Assembly (NCBI RefSeq): GCF_002128425.1
Contig: NZ_NESS01000006.1
Coordinates: 124,001 to 188,000, forward strand
Source of the DNA: Gottfriedia acidiceleris
Lineage (GTDB): Bacteria > Bacillota > Bacilli > Bacillales > Bacillaceae_G
Length of the DNA stretch: 64,000 nt
Direction of reading: 5' to 3'
Below, piece by piece: positions 1-8,637 of the stretch. How positions within the stretch are numbered: the first letter of the stretch is position 1; each line of letters starts with the position of its first letter. Below the pieces are notes generated by a model. It had not been told where the DNA came from and ran no database searches. It worked only from the letters and a program-made list of their open reading frames with translations. A program made the position numbers and the translations under genes.

Positions 1-124
1 CCTCTATCTTAACATCTTTAATATCACCATATCCTACTTCGATTGTATGTTTTAATCCTAAAATTGTTTCAAAACTAGAAAGTGTAATAATTAATTTATC
101 TTCTTCAAATAAAATTGTTTTCAT
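1..124 (-). CDS. Hypothetical protein, N-terminal part (cut by window edge)
   Basis: The minus strand opens with ATG at 124-122 behind a good ribosome binding site (GGAGGG about 6 nt upstream). The frame stays open to the window edge and gives 41 residues starting MKTILFEEDKLIITLSSFET. The visible part is rich in beta-type residues with alternating hydrophobics. No family is recognised and the rest of the gene lies outside. It is divergent from the gene starting at 417. Confidence 0.6.
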   Translation of the reverse strand, partial: MKTILFEEDKLIITLSSFETILGLKHTIEVGYGDIKDVKIE

Positions 125-416
125 AAAAATCCCTCCTTAATACTTATACGACCCGGAACTTACTATCGTTCATTTTAATACAATTTAGAGGGATTCTTTT
201 TAATGAAATAGTTTAACAACAAAACTAAACAAACGTTTAATTAAATTTAATATAATGCACCGATTTCCTTGATTTTAAAGTATACGGACTTGGGATAGTA
301 AGCTTCGTATGAGTAAAAAACGAAAAAAATTGAACGATAAGATAATTTTTTTTCATAGCTAGTAAATGCTAGGGAATGATATCATCATATTGACTATTTT
401 CAAAGAGGTACGTGAA

Positions 417-962
417 ATGGATCAGAAAGTTCAAACTTATTTTGAAAACCTTGAATCAAAAGACAAGAATTTGCAATACGAAGCTTTTAACTATATTATT
501 TCCGTTACAAAAGAGAAAGTGGATTGGTCATATGAAGTATGGGACCGTTTAAAATCGGAGCTAACTCATAAAAGTATTCACAAAAGGTCAAGAGCCGCAC
601 AATTTCTCTCAAATTTAGCGATTAGTGATCCAGAGAAGAGGATGCTAAACGATTTTCCTGCAATTTGGCAAGTTACATATGATCCAAAATTTGTTACGGC
701 AAGACACACTTTACAATCAATATGGAGAGTAGGTTTAGCTGGTCCAGAGCAAAGAGCAATCGTCCTTGATCATTTAGAAAAACGTTATTTAGATTGTAAA
801 GAAGAGAAGAACCATACACTAATTCGGTACGATATCATTCAATGTATGAGAAATCTGTATGACGCGGTTAAGAATGAAGAGATTAAACATAAGGCTTTAG
901 AATTAATTGAAACAGAAGAGGATCCAAAGTATCGAAAAAAGTATATGACAGTGTGGAAATAG
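417..962 (+). CDS. HEAT-like alpha-helical repeat protein, function unknown
   Basis: The frame is open from an ATG at 366, but the ATG at 417 has the ribosome binding site (AAAGAGGT, 7 nt upstream), so the protein is taken as 181 residues starting MDQKVQTYFENL. It is soluble, highly charged and almost all predicted helix. Paired helices of about 35-40 residues (for example around SIHKRSRAAQFLSNLAISDP and ARHTLQSIWRVGLAGPEQ) resemble HEAT repeats, which are usually protein-binding scaffolds. There are no catalytic motifs, signal peptide or membrane segment. It is a single-gene unit with its own terminator. The function is unknown; HEAT-like is inferred from the helix pattern. Confidence 0.75.
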   Translation: MDQKVQTYFENLESKDKNLQYEAFNYIISVTKEKVDWSYEVWDRLKSELTHKSIHKRSRAAQFLSNLAISDPEKRMLNDFPAIWQVTYDPKFVTARHTLQSIWRVGLAGPEQRAIVLDHLEKRYLDCKEEKNHTLIRYDIIQCMRNLYDAVKNEEIKHKALELIETEEDPKYRKKYMTVWK

Positions 963-981
963 AGGTCTATTTGGGACTATT

Positions 982-1027
982 GACAAAATGGGAAGGGAGA
1001 TTTAACTCCTTTCTCATTTTGTCTTTT
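982..1027 (+). terminator. Rho-independent terminator
   Basis: A long hairpin with arms GACAAAATGGGAAGGGAG and CTCCTTTCTCATTTTGTC around an ATTTAA loop is followed by TTTT. It sits 20 nt after the stop of the HEAT-like gene. Confidence 0.8.
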
Positions 1028-1432
1028 ATAGGTTAATTCATCTTTATCAAGTGATTTATCCATGTTTTTTCTTTCGCTTGATTCCCTGCAATCTACTTAT
1101 TTTTTGTTGTCCATCTCCGCTGGTTAAACATTATAACGTTATATTTACTAGGTTGACTTTCTATGATATTGTGAATATATGAAAAAGAAATAGCAATTTC
1201 TTATACCTTTTCAGTTCAATGATTGAAAGCGTTTACTATATAACTTAAGTAACCTAAATACACATATGTATCTTTGATGGATATCTAACCCGTAATAAGT
1301 CACTTTGGCGAAAAAGTTGTGCAAACAGTAAGCTTCTCCATAAAGCTCTGAGCCATGTATTTTTACTTTTTAATAGTATATTTGCACGAAAACTTTTTAT
1401 AAGTGAAATAGATAAGAAGGGAGGGATGATGA
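1028..1432. other. Intergenic region upstream of the PRD regulator
   Basis: This 405-bp stretch holds no convincing gene; the one open frame on the minus strand (1254-1457) has no ribosome binding site and overlaps the regulator start. It contains a cre-like site at 1224-1237, a short palindrome ATAACGTTAT near 1133 and the ribosome binding site of the gene at 1433. Confidence 0.6.
1224..1237. promoter_or_regulatory. Candidate cre site (CcpA binding)
   Basis: TGAAAGCGTTTACT matches the Bacillus catabolite-responsive element consensus TGWNANCGNTNNCA at all but the last position. A cre site ahead of a sugar PTS locus is expected, so carbon catabolite control of the regulator is likely. This is inference from a motif match. 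Confidence 0.5.
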
Positions 1433-3373
1433 ATGAGTAATATGCATCCTCGGTCAATTTTTATACTACAGGAATTTCTTAAAACAAAATCAGTAATTAA
1501 TGGAAATTACCTTTCGAAATTTGCGAACGTATCGTCTCGTACGATTCGAGCGGATATAAAAATGTTAAATGTGTTCATTCGTGAACACGGTGCGGTTATC
1601 CAATCCTATAGAGGGAATGGATATCAATTGGAAATCCTAGATGAAAATTCATTTTATTCGTTTATACAAACATACCATCAAAAGTATATCGGAAACGATT
1701 CTGATGTCCCTATCGACCAAAAAGGACGAGTTATATATATCATAAGAAGATTGCTCGGTTCTCCAGATTATATAAAGCTAGAAGACTTGGCAGAAGAAAT
1801 TTTCGTTAGCAAATCTACAGTGAATAATTTAATAAAAGATGTGAAGAAGCTATTGGGAAAATATAAATTAATGCTGGAAAAACGCCCAAACTACGGCGTA
1901 TGCGTAAAGGGTGATGAATTTAATATCCGTTCTTGCATGTCCGAGTATTATTTCAATCGCGATATCCACACACCGCTTATGCAAAATGTACAATATATGC
2001 TGAATCTGTTCAAATCCTTTGAAATAGAAATGGTCAATGAGATTATGCTTCGTTCCCTAAAGGAAAAAAACATGGAATTATCCGACCAGGAGTTTGAAAA
2101 CTTACTAGTGCACATTTTAATTTCTATTGAAAGAATACGGAGTGGCAGTGTAATAAAAGAAATAAATATAGATACGAAATATATTGAACATTCAAAGGAA
2201 TATCAGATTTCTTGCAAAATGCTGTCAGAGCTGGAAAAAGCATTTTTTATTCACTTTCCATATGTAGAAAGCATTTATATAACCATCCATTTAATGGGAA
2301 CAAAGGTGGCAAGCTATTTGGCTTTCGACGTGCCTTCCAAAGAGGAAACAGTGGACCATATGATACAAGAAATTCTTCAGGCTATTTTTGAAGAGATGAA
2401 TATAGATTTACAGCATGATGAAGAGCTGAAGCTGAATATGGCGGAACATTTATATGTAGCATTAAATCGTATCAAATATGGTCTGAATGTGAGAAATCCA
2501 ATAATTCAGGATATCAAAACACAATATCCCTTAGCGTTTGAAGCCGGCTTAATTGCATCCAAAGTGATTAGCTGCAAGATAAAAAAAGAAATTGAAGAAG
2601 GCGAAACCGGGTATTTGGCCATTCATTTAGGTGCATCCATCGAGAGGCAGAAAAAGAACAGAAAACAAAAGCGCTGTTTAATCGTATGTGCAACAGGAAA
2701 GGGAAGTGCCCAGTTGCTTAAATATAAATTAATTGAGCATTTTGGAGGATCATTGGATATTGTCGATGTTGTAAGCTATTATAATTTGAAAGATTTTGTA
2801 TTAGAGGATCAGATTGATTTTATAATCAGTACTGTGACAATCGATAATGATATTTCTGTGCCAGTTATAAAAGTAAATACAATACTAGGTAAAGATGATG
2901 TAAGCAAAATCAGGGAAAAATTATTCCAACAACACAGCGGGGATATCAGTAACCATGTAAAGAGTGAATTAGTCTTTTTACAGCAGCAAATGAATTCGAG
3001 AGAGGAAGTCATCCGATTTTTAAGTAGCAAAATCGTTGATTTACAGTTGGGAGACGATTCCTTCTGTGCTTCCGTGTTGGAGCGAGAAGTATGTTCTTCT
3101 ACAGCCTTCGGCAACCTTGTAGCAATTCCGCACCCTATCAAAAATATGAGTCAAGAGACGTTTATCGCGTTTTGTACCTTGGCTAAGCCAATTGATTGGG
3201 GAGGAACACCTGTACAATTGGTTTGCCTATTTAGCATAAAGCAAAACAATAAGAGTGATCTTCAATATTTATATGATTTCCTATACAACATTCTCGATAA
3301 TAAAAGTACGGTAGATAAAATAATAGGTTGCACCAGTCAAAAAGAGTTTAATAAATTGATAGATGTTAAATAG
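1433..3373 (+). CDS. BglG/MtlR/LicR-family PTS-regulated transcriptional activator (HTH-PRD-PRD-EIIB-EIIA)
   Basis: The 646-residue protein has the layout of LicR/MtlR-type activators: two N-terminal helix-turn-helix segments (about residues 5-65 and 95-140), two PTS regulatory domains (about 180-400), an EIIB(Gat)-like domain (about 415-500, around CLIVCATGKGSAQLL) and a C-terminal EIIA(Fru/Mtl)-like domain (about 505-646, phospho-acceptor His in the AIPHP motif). Such proteins bind DNA when phosphorylation of PRD, EIIB and EIIA residues signals substrate availability and carbon status. ATG at 1433 follows AAGGGAGGG. It precedes, on the same strand, PTS genes for a lactose/cellobiose-type system, which it probably activates. 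A terminator separates it from them, so it is likely its own transcription unit. Confidence 0.92.
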   Translation: MSNMHPRSIFILQEFLKTKSVINGNYLSKFANVSSRTIRADIKMLNVFIREHGAVIQSYRGNGYQLEILDENSFYSFIQTYHQKYIGNDSDVPIDQKGRVIYIIRRLLGSPDYIKLEDLAEEIFVSKSTVNNLIKDVKKLLGKYKLMLEKRPNYGVCVKGDEFNIRSCMSEYYFNRDIHTPLMQNVQYMLNLFKSFEIEMVNEIMLRSLKEKNMELSDQEFENLLVHILISIERIRSGSVIKEINIDTKYIEHSKEYQISCKMLSELEKAFFIHFPYVESIYITIHLMGTKVASYLAFDVPSKEETVDHMIQEILQAIFEEMNIDLQHDEELKLNMAEHLYVALNRIKYGLNVRNPIIQDIKTQYPLAFEAGLIASKVISCKIKKEIEEGETGYLAIHLGASIERQKKNRKQKRCLIVCATGKGSAQLLKYKLIEHFGGSLDIVDVVSYYNLKDFVLEDQIDFIISTVTIDNDISVPVIKVNTILGKDDVSKIREKLFQQHSGDISNHVKSELVFLQQQMNSREEVIRFLSSKIVDLQLGDDSFCASVLEREVCSSTAFGNLVAIPHPIKNMSQETFIAFCTLAKPIDWGGTPVQLVCLFSIKQNNKSDLQYLYDFLYNILDNKSTVDKIIGCTSQKEFNKLIDVK

Positions 3374-3414
3374 CCTAGTTTATATATAGAAAAAAATTTT
3401 CGGCATGCTATTTC

Positions 3415-3443
3415 AAAACTTCCGTTTCTAACGGAAGTTTTTT
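3415..3443 (+). terminator. Rho-independent terminator after the PTS regulator
   Basis: Arms AAAACTTCCGTT and AACGGAAGTTTT around a TCT loop are followed by more T. It lies about 45 nt after the regulator stop and ahead of the PTS IIA gene, giving the structural genes their own promoter region. Confidence 0.85.
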
Positions 3444-3485
3444 ATATTTAGCGGAAATGGATTTCGAATTAAAATACAAATATCA

Positions 3486-3499
3486 AGAAAACGCTTTTA
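3486..3499. promoter_or_regulatory. Weak cre-like site before PTS IIA
   Basis: AGAAAACGCTTTTA keeps the CG core and flanking A/T arms of a cre site but misses two consensus positions. It lies 20 nt upstream of the PTS IIA start, where CcpA binding would block transcription. Low confidence motif match. Confidence 0.3.
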
Positions 3500-3518
3500 T
3501 AAATATCAGGAGGTAAAT

Positions 3519-3845
3519 ATGGAAACTAGCTTACCAATCAGTTTTCAAATTATTTTACATGGAGGGAATGCACGCAGTTTATCATTAGAAGCAATCAGAT
3601 TCGCCAAGAATGGAAAGATGGAAGAAGCACTGGAAAGTTTGAAACAGGCGAAAGAGGAATTAGGCCTTGCACATCAAATACAAACTACGCTTATTCAAGA
3701 TGAAGCCGCCGATAATAAAACTGAAATCAACTTACTCCTAGTCCATGCGCAAGATCATCTGATGAATGCAATCACAGTAAGGGAACTTGCAGAGGAATTC
3801 ATTTCGTTATACAAAAAAATAGATACAATGCAAATGCCTTTATAA
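3519..3845 (+). CDS. PTS lactose/cellobiose-type EIIA component
   Basis: This 108-residue, all-helical cytoplasmic protein carries the EIIA(Lac) phosphorylation motif VHAQDHLM, with the phospho-acceptor His at residue 76, and the family's metal-binding Asp (QDEAADNKTE segment). Length matches LicA/LacF-type EIIA proteins (100-110 residues). It receives phosphate from HPr and passes it to the EIIB at 3928. The ATG follows AGGAGG. First structural gene of the PTS operon. Confidence 0.93.
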   Translation: METSLPISFQIILHGGNARSLSLEAIRFAKNGKMEEALESLKQAKEELGLAHQIQTTLIQDEAADNKTEINLLLVHAQDHLMNAITVRELAEEFISLYKKIDTMQMPL

Positions 3846-3927
3846 GGTCTTTTTAAACAACAGTTTTGTTACATAAAGAAGAATTTATATTCTAACTTTA
3901 AGCAATTTTTAAAAGGAGAGATTTACT

Positions 3928-4236
3928 ATGAAAATTTTATTATGTTGTGCAGCAGGTATGTCCACTAGCATCATTGTTAAAAAAATGCAGGCTTCAGCCG
4001 AGATCCAAGGAAAACAGTATTTGATCAAAGCAGTTGACCAAGGCAAAGCAGAAGAAGAAATAAAGGATAGTGATGTCGTGCTTTTAGGGCCACAAATCCG
4101 CTTTTCACTGCCAAGATTTCAAGAGCTGGGCAAGCAGTATAATGTACCAGTCGAAGTCATCAATCAAATGCACTACGGAATGTGTAACGGTGAAGCCATT
4201 CTGAAGCATGCTGAGTCAATTACTTCCAAAGCATAA
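3928..4236 (+). CDS. PTS lactose/cellobiose-type EIIB component
   Basis: This 102-residue protein begins MKILLCCAAGMSTSIIVKKM, the P-loop of EIIB(Cel/Chb) proteins; Cys7 aligns with the phospho-cysteine. It takes phosphate from EIIA and transfers it to the sugar at EIIC on the inner membrane face. AAAAGGAGAG precedes the ATG. The 174 bp between this gene and EIIC is long for such an operon and contains no hairpin strong enough to call. Confidence 0.93.
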   Translation: MKILLCCAAGMSTSIIVKKMQASAEIQGKQYLIKAVDQGKAEEEIKDSDVVLLGPQIRFSLPRFQELGKQYNVPVEVINQMHYGMCNGEAILKHAESITSKA

Positions 4237-4410
4237 GAAGATGGTAATTTTTTGTGGATGACTTGATATAACACAGCAAGATGGACAAAGCTGGATATCC
4301 TAAGCCTACGGTTGATCGGAATTTCAAGATAATCATCATCGAAAAACACACTAATCAAGTTAGATCGTATTGATGAATCATTCAAATAATTAAAAGGAGA
4401 TTACAAGGAG

Positions 4411-5709
4411 ATGAATAAACTATTCGGCTTTTTGGAGAATAAGATAGCTCCATTCACTTATAAGATTGGGTCACAAAGGCATTTATTAGCAGTACGAAAT
4501 GGCGTGATGTCTACGCTCCCACTGACAATTGTTGGATCGTTTTTTGTGCTATTTCTAAACTTCCCAGTCGATGCGTTCAGTCAATGGATCGCACCGCATA
4601 AAGCTGCTCTCGATATTCCATTTCGTTTTACGGTTGGTGCCATGTCATTATATGCGGCATTTGGCGTAGGATCAGCATTGGCGGAATCATATAAATTGGA
4701 TCAATTGAATGCTGGCTTTTTATCAATGCTTGCATTTCTAATTTCCTGTGTTGTGCCTGTACAGGTCACACAGCCAGTAGAAGGGGTCATCGATGCTGGA
4801 CGTTGGCTGCCTATCAGCAGTTTAAGTGCCGGATCATTATTCGGAGCAATTGTTACATCTTTAATTACTGTTGAAATTTATCGGTTTTTAATAAAACACA
4901 ATATTACTGTAAGGATGCCGGACAGTGTTCCGCCAGCAGTCGCAAAATCGTTTTCTGCCCTTATTCCTACTTTTGCGGTTGTGTTTGTTTTTTGGACTAT
5001 TCGTTACGGATTTAATTTCAATATTAACTCATTCATTACAACTTTGATTTCTCCGCTTAAAAATATATTAGTAGGTAATAGTTTACTTGGCGGATTACTA
5101 ACAGTTTTCTTAATCGTATTTTTCTGGTCACTTGGCATTCACGGTCCAGCAATTTTGGATCCGCTCATTCGTCCGATGTGGGATACAGCAATCCTTGAAA
5201 ATGCAGATAAATTTGCACAGACTGGAAATGCCCACCACCTACCATATTTATTTACAGAACAATTTCTTCAATGGTTCGTATGGATTGGCGGTGCGGGATC
5301 AACCTTGGCTCTTGTTGTTCTGTTTATGTTCTCGAAAGTAAAATATTTAAAAGATTTAGGAAGGTTGGCTTTTGTTCCAGGATTATTCAATATCAATGAG
5401 CCTATTATCTTTGGTGCTCCTATCGTGATGAACCCTATACTTTGCATTCCGTTTATTGTTACGCCATTAGTGACGACGACGATCTCTTACTTTGCAGTAG
5501 TTTCTGGTTTCATTCCAATGATGATGGCAAAATTGCCATTCACAATGCTAGCGCCAATTGGGGCTGTTATTAGTACAAACTGGACCTTTTCGGCAGGTGC
5601 CCTTTCTATTCTAAACTTCTGTATCGCATTGGTCATATACTATCCTTTCTTTAAAGTGTTTGAAAAAAAACAAATGAAATTGGAAGAAGAAGGGAGACAA
5701 GCAGCCTAA
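4411..5709 (+). CDS. PTS lactose/cellobiose-type EIIC permease
   Basis: A 432-residue polytopic membrane protein with the EIIC(Cel) fold: an N-terminal amphipathic stretch (NKLFGFLENKIAPFTYKIG), about eight to ten hydrophobic segments, and the conserved substrate-site region GLFNINEPIIFGAPIVMNP near residues 325-345. It imports a disaccharide-like sugar while it is phosphorylated. ATG follows AAGGAG. Sequence does not reveal the sugar; the neighbouring MupG-type glycosidase points to a 6-phospho disaccharide containing an amino sugar or lactyl ether, by inference. Confidence 0.93.
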   Translation: MNKLFGFLENKIAPFTYKIGSQRHLLAVRNGVMSTLPLTIVGSFFVLFLNFPVDAFSQWIAPHKAALDIPFRFTVGAMSLYAAFGVGSALAESYKLDQLNAGFLSMLAFLISCVVPVQVTQPVEGVIDAGRWLPISSLSAGSLFGAIVTSLITVEIYRFLIKHNITVRMPDSVPPAVAKSFSALIPTFAVVFVFWTIRYGFNFNINSFITTLISPLKNILVGNSLLGGLLTVFLIVFFWSLGIHGPAILDPLIRPMWDTAILENADKFAQTGNAHHLPYLFTEQFLQWFVWIGGAGSTLALVVLFMFSKVKYLKDLGRLAFVPGLFNINEPIIFGAPIVMNPILCIPFIVTPLVTTTISYFAVVSGFIPMMMAKLPFTMLAPIGAVISTNWTFSAGALSILNFCIALVIYYPFFKVFEKKQMKLEEEGRQAA

Positions 5710-5710
5710 G

Positions 5711-5971
5711 ATGATTCAAATGATAAGTGCCGTTTTCACATTAATAATAGCTCATATTTTATTCGATCGTTCTAACTTTGGGAGGAAGATTACTCCTTGG
5801 GCATCGATTGGGATTTCTATTTTAGCTATCGGTTTATCCATTTTCATATTTATACTCATCGGCAGCAAGTTTGTTTCTATCATAATTGTCACAACTGTAT
5901 TTTGCAGTGTGTTCGTTTCAACAAGATATAGAGACTACGTTACAAGGTTGACTGCTGACAGAAAATTATAG
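5711..5971 (+). CDS. Small membrane protein between PTS permease and glycosidase
   Basis: An 86-residue protein with three hydrophobic segments (about residues 1-18, 28-52 and 53-70) and a basic C-terminus (STRYRDYVTRLTADRKL). It starts one base after the EIIC stop, so it is probably translationally coupled to it, and lies 23 nt before the MupG-family gene. No family is recognised. Its place suggests a helper of the PTS permease, but nothing in the sequence proves this. Confidence 0.7.
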   Translation: MIQMISAVFTLIIAHILFDRSNFGRKITPWASIGISILAIGLSIFIFILIGSKFVSIIIVTTVFCSVFVSTRYRDYVTRLTADRKL

Positions 5972-5994
5972 TCAATTAGGAGGAAGAAAAGGTA

Positions 5995-7086
5995 ATGACA
6001 AGAAAACTAGGTGTTTCCATATATCCCGAACATTCAAAACCTGAAAAAGACAAGGAATATTTAGCACTAGCTTCTCAGTACGGATTCGAACGAGTTTTTA
6101 CTTGTCTTCTTTCTGTGAATAAACCAAAAGAAATTATTATGGAAGAGTTTATAAATATAATCGCGTATGCAAAATCCCTGGGGATGGAAGTTATTTTGGA
6201 TGTAGCGCCAGCTGTTTTCGAAAAGCTGGATATCAGCTATGATGACTTAAGCTTCTTTGCTCAACTAGGTGCGGATGGAATCCGACTGGATCTTGGTTTT
6301 GACGGACTAAAGGAATCAAAGATGACATATAACTCATATGGGCTTAAGATTGAACTGAACATGAGTAATGATGTCGACTATCTAGAGAACATACTAATGC
6401 ACCAAGGTAATAAGTCTCTGCTGCTCGGTTGTCATAATTTTTATCCGCAAAGGTATACAGGTTTGCCATATGATTTCTTTATAAAATGCAGTGAACGATT
6501 TAAAAAGCATGGAATCCGCACAGCAGCATTTGTCACTTCTCATCACGGCAATATCGGCCCTTGGGACATTAATGATGGCTTATGTACAATAGAACAACAT
6601 CGTTCCTTGCCAATTGATGTACAAGCAAAGCATTTATGGGCTACAAAGTTAATTGACGATGTCATAATCGGAAACGCATATGCAAGCGAAGATGAACTGC
6701 AGCTACTTGGATCCTTAAATCGTGATTTTGTGGAACTAAAAGTAAAGCTTCAACCGGAAATATCTGATACAGAGAAGAACATCTCACTGGGGGAGCTTCA
6801 CATAAGACGTGGGGACATTAGTGAATATATGATTCGTTCGGTAGAGGTTAGGAAAAAATTTGCTACTGAAGATTTCCCAATTCGCAACAGCATTAAGCAG
6901 CAAAAAGGGAGAATCTTCATCGGAAACAATAGCTTTGGAAAATATAAGGGGGAGCTCCAAGTTGTGTTGAAAGACATGCCGCTAGATAGTCGGAAAAACT
7001 ATATTGGGGATGTTGTGGAGGAAGAGCATTTCCTTATTGATTATATTCAGCCTTGGGGTACTTTTGCCTTAAAGGGTGAGGAATAA
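5995..7086 (+). CDS. MupG-family (DUF871) TIM-barrel 6-phospho-glycosidase
   Basis: A 363-residue protein matching the DUF871/MupG family: an N-terminal TIM barrel (about 1-240, opening KLGVSIYPEHSKPEKDKEYL, with GADGIRLDLGFDG and NFYPQRYTGL segments) and a C-terminal beta domain (about 245-363). Characterised MupG hydrolyses intracellular MurNAc-6-phosphate-GlcNAc delivered by a PTS in cell-wall recycling. Here the partner is a Lac/cellobiose-type PTS and no MurQ etherase is present nearby, so the substrate may differ. ATG follows AGGAGGAAG. Last gene of the operon. Confidence 0.88.
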   Translation: MTRKLGVSIYPEHSKPEKDKEYLALASQYGFERVFTCLLSVNKPKEIIMEEFINIIAYAKSLGMEVILDVAPAVFEKLDISYDDLSFFAQLGADGIRLDLGFDGLKESKMTYNSYGLKIELNMSNDVDYLENILMHQGNKSLLLGCHNFYPQRYTGLPYDFFIKCSERFKKHGIRTAAFVTSHHGNIGPWDINDGLCTIEQHRSLPIDVQAKHLWATKLIDDVIIGNAYASEDELQLLGSLNRDFVELKVKLQPEISDTEKNISLGELHIRRGDISEYMIRSVEVRKKFATEDFPIRNSIKQQKGRIFIGNNSFGKYKGELQVVLKDMPLDSRKNYIGDVVEEEHFLIDYIQPWGTFALKGEE

Positions 7087-7146
7087 TACTGGTTTCTCGT
7101 AAATAGATTGATAGAATGTGCTTTGTGACATAAGAGAAAACAAATG

Positions 7147-7205
7147 AAGACTGCATTTTCAAAGATGATCCAACTAGGACATCTCTTGAAATGCAGTCTT
7201 ATTCA
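7147..7205 (+). terminator. Long inverted repeat, probable terminator of the PTS operon
   Basis: A 12-bp perfect stem (AAGACTGCATTT with AAATGCAGTCTT) encloses a 30-nt region that itself can pair (GATG with CATC). The trailing T-run is poor (TATT), so termination may be weak. Confidence 0.55.
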
Positions 7206-7350
7206 CTCCAACATTTTTTATGATCAGTAGTGTTAAATTCATTATCACTTAACAAATAAAAAAACGAATTCGTTTAGAATACGTTTTTGGAGTATTTGCT
7301 TAGCAAAAATTTGCTAAAATTACGCTTCCAGATAAAACCGTAATGTTTTA

Positions 7351-7390
7351 ATTAATCTTGAAAAAAAGACATCATTTTTTCAAGATTAAT
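7351..7390 (-). terminator. Terminator overlapping the stop of the reductase gene
   Basis: A 16-bp perfect stem (ATTAATCTTGAAAAAA with its complement) and an 8-nt loop. The stop codon of the minus-strand gene lies inside the stem. It is rich in A/T at both ends, so it could act in both directions. Confidence 0.7.
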
Positions 7391-8435
7391 TCATCATCTG
7401 TTTAATTAATTCACGATTTCGTTTTTTAAATACTTCGTTATGAGATGAAACCATTGCTGACCCACTAGCATCTGGTTGGATATATTGCTTCGCTTTATTA
7501 ACGGCATTAGCAGCGTCTTGAAATGCACCAGCAATTAATTGTAGCTTTCCTTCATGCATTAGAATATCTCCAGCTGCATAAATCCCCTCGATTGAAGTTT
7601 CACTCGTTGTATTGCCTTTAATATAGAAATCTTGAACCATTTCTACTTTTATTTCACTGTTATTTAATAAAGAAGTATCTTGTTCATAACCGTGGTTTAT
7701 GATTACCTCATCGATAGCCAAATGAGATAATTCACCAGTTTCATTATTTGTAAGTTCAACCTTTTCAATCTCTTCATGGTTTTCACCAGCGATTAATTTT
7801 GTAATAGATGTATTGAAAAGACATTCAACTGAACTATTCATTAATTGAGAGACTTGTGCTTCATGACCCTTTAGAGCATCTTTTCGGTAAGTTAAATAAA
7901 CTTTCTTAGCAATTGGCTCTAATTCATTGGCCCAATCAATTGCAGAGTTCCCACCGCCAGAAACGATTACAGTTTTATTTTGGAAATGTTTAAGTGATTT
8001 TACTGTATAGTTTAAGTTTGAGACTTCGAATCTTTCTGCACCATCTATTTTAAGCTTTGTTGGATTTAAAATACCGCTTCCAACTGCAACAATAACTGTT
8101 TTAGAATAATGTTTTTGACCTGAAGCTGTATGTAAAACAAAAATGCCATTATCGTCACGAGTGATTGTGTCGACTTTTTCATTTAACACAACAGTAGGAT
8201 CAAACGTTAATCCTTGCTGAACAATTTGACCGATAAACCTCTCGCCAGGGATTGGTGGTTGTCCTCCAACATCCCAAATCATCTTTTCAGGATAACAATG
8301 AACCTTACCGCCTAAATCAGGTTGAAATTCTATTATTTTTGTTTTCATTTCTCGTAAACCACTATAAAAAGCAGAGTAAAGTCCAGCGGGACCTCCTCCG
8401 ATTACTGTTACATCATATAGATCGTTCATGTTCAT
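7386..8435 (-). CDS. NAD(P)/FAD-dependent ferredoxin/flavodoxin-NADP reductase, YcgT-like
   Basis: The 349-residue protein is a thioredoxin-reductase-like flavoprotein without the CxxC redox pair, which marks the YumC/YcgT type of ferredoxin-NADP reductase. The FAD-binding GGGPAGLYSAF lies near residues 11-21, the NADPH-binding GGGNSAIDWANEL in the middle and the second FAD motif GIYAAGD near the C-terminus. It likely passes electrons from NADPH to ferredoxin/flavodoxin. The start at 8435 is chosen because GGAGTGAG lies 10 nt upstream; the open frame upstream has no such site. It is divergent from an iron-siderophore transporter with a Fur box at each side, so a role in reductive iron release is likely. 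Confidence 0.88.
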   Translation of the reverse strand: MNMNDLYDVTVIGGGPAGLYSAFYSGLREMKTKIIEFQPDLGGKVHCYPEKMIWDVGGQPPIPGERFIGQIVQQGLTFDPTVVLNEKVDTITRDDNGIFVLHTASGQKHYSKTVIVAVGSGILNPTKLKIDGAERFEVSNLNYTVKSLKHFQNKTVIVSGGGNSAIDWANELEPIAKKVYLTYRKDALKGHEAQVSQLMNSSVECLFNTSITKLIAGENHEEIEKVELTNNETGELSHLAIDEVIINHGYEQDTSLLNNSEIKVEMVQDFYIKGNTTSETSIEGIYAAGDILMHEGKLQLIAGAFQDAANAVNKAKQYIQPDASGSAMVSSHNEVFKKRNRELIKQMMN

Positions 8436-8464
8436 TCGGTTCTCACTCCAGAATATTCTGTCAT

Positions 8465-8479
8465 TGATTATCATTCTCA
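8465..8479 (-). promoter_or_regulatory. Fur box upstream of the reductase
   Basis: TGATTATCATTCTCA fits the 7-1-7 Fur box of Bacillus (TGATAAT-N-ATTATCA) with two mismatches. It lies 30 nt upstream of the reductase start, so iron repression is likely. Confidence 0.65.
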
Positions 8480-8579
8480 GTAAAATATAAACCATTTTTG
8501 AGAATTTTTCAATGATTTCACTAAAAAATAATATTGACAATATTAGTAAATAGACTTATATTTACCTAGTAACATTTAT

Positions 8580-8599
8580 TGATAATAATTATCATTATC
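8580..8599 (+). promoter_or_regulatory. Fur box upstream of the siderophore transporter
   Basis: TGATAATAATTATCA (8580-8594) is a perfect 7-1-7 inverted repeat, extended by TTATC into the classic 19-bp GATAAT box. It lies about 40 nt before the ATPase start, strong evidence for Fur repression of the transport operon. Confidence 0.88.
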
Positions 8600-8637
8600 A
8601 CTAATATTTGAAATACTAAATGAATGGAGGTCCGTTT

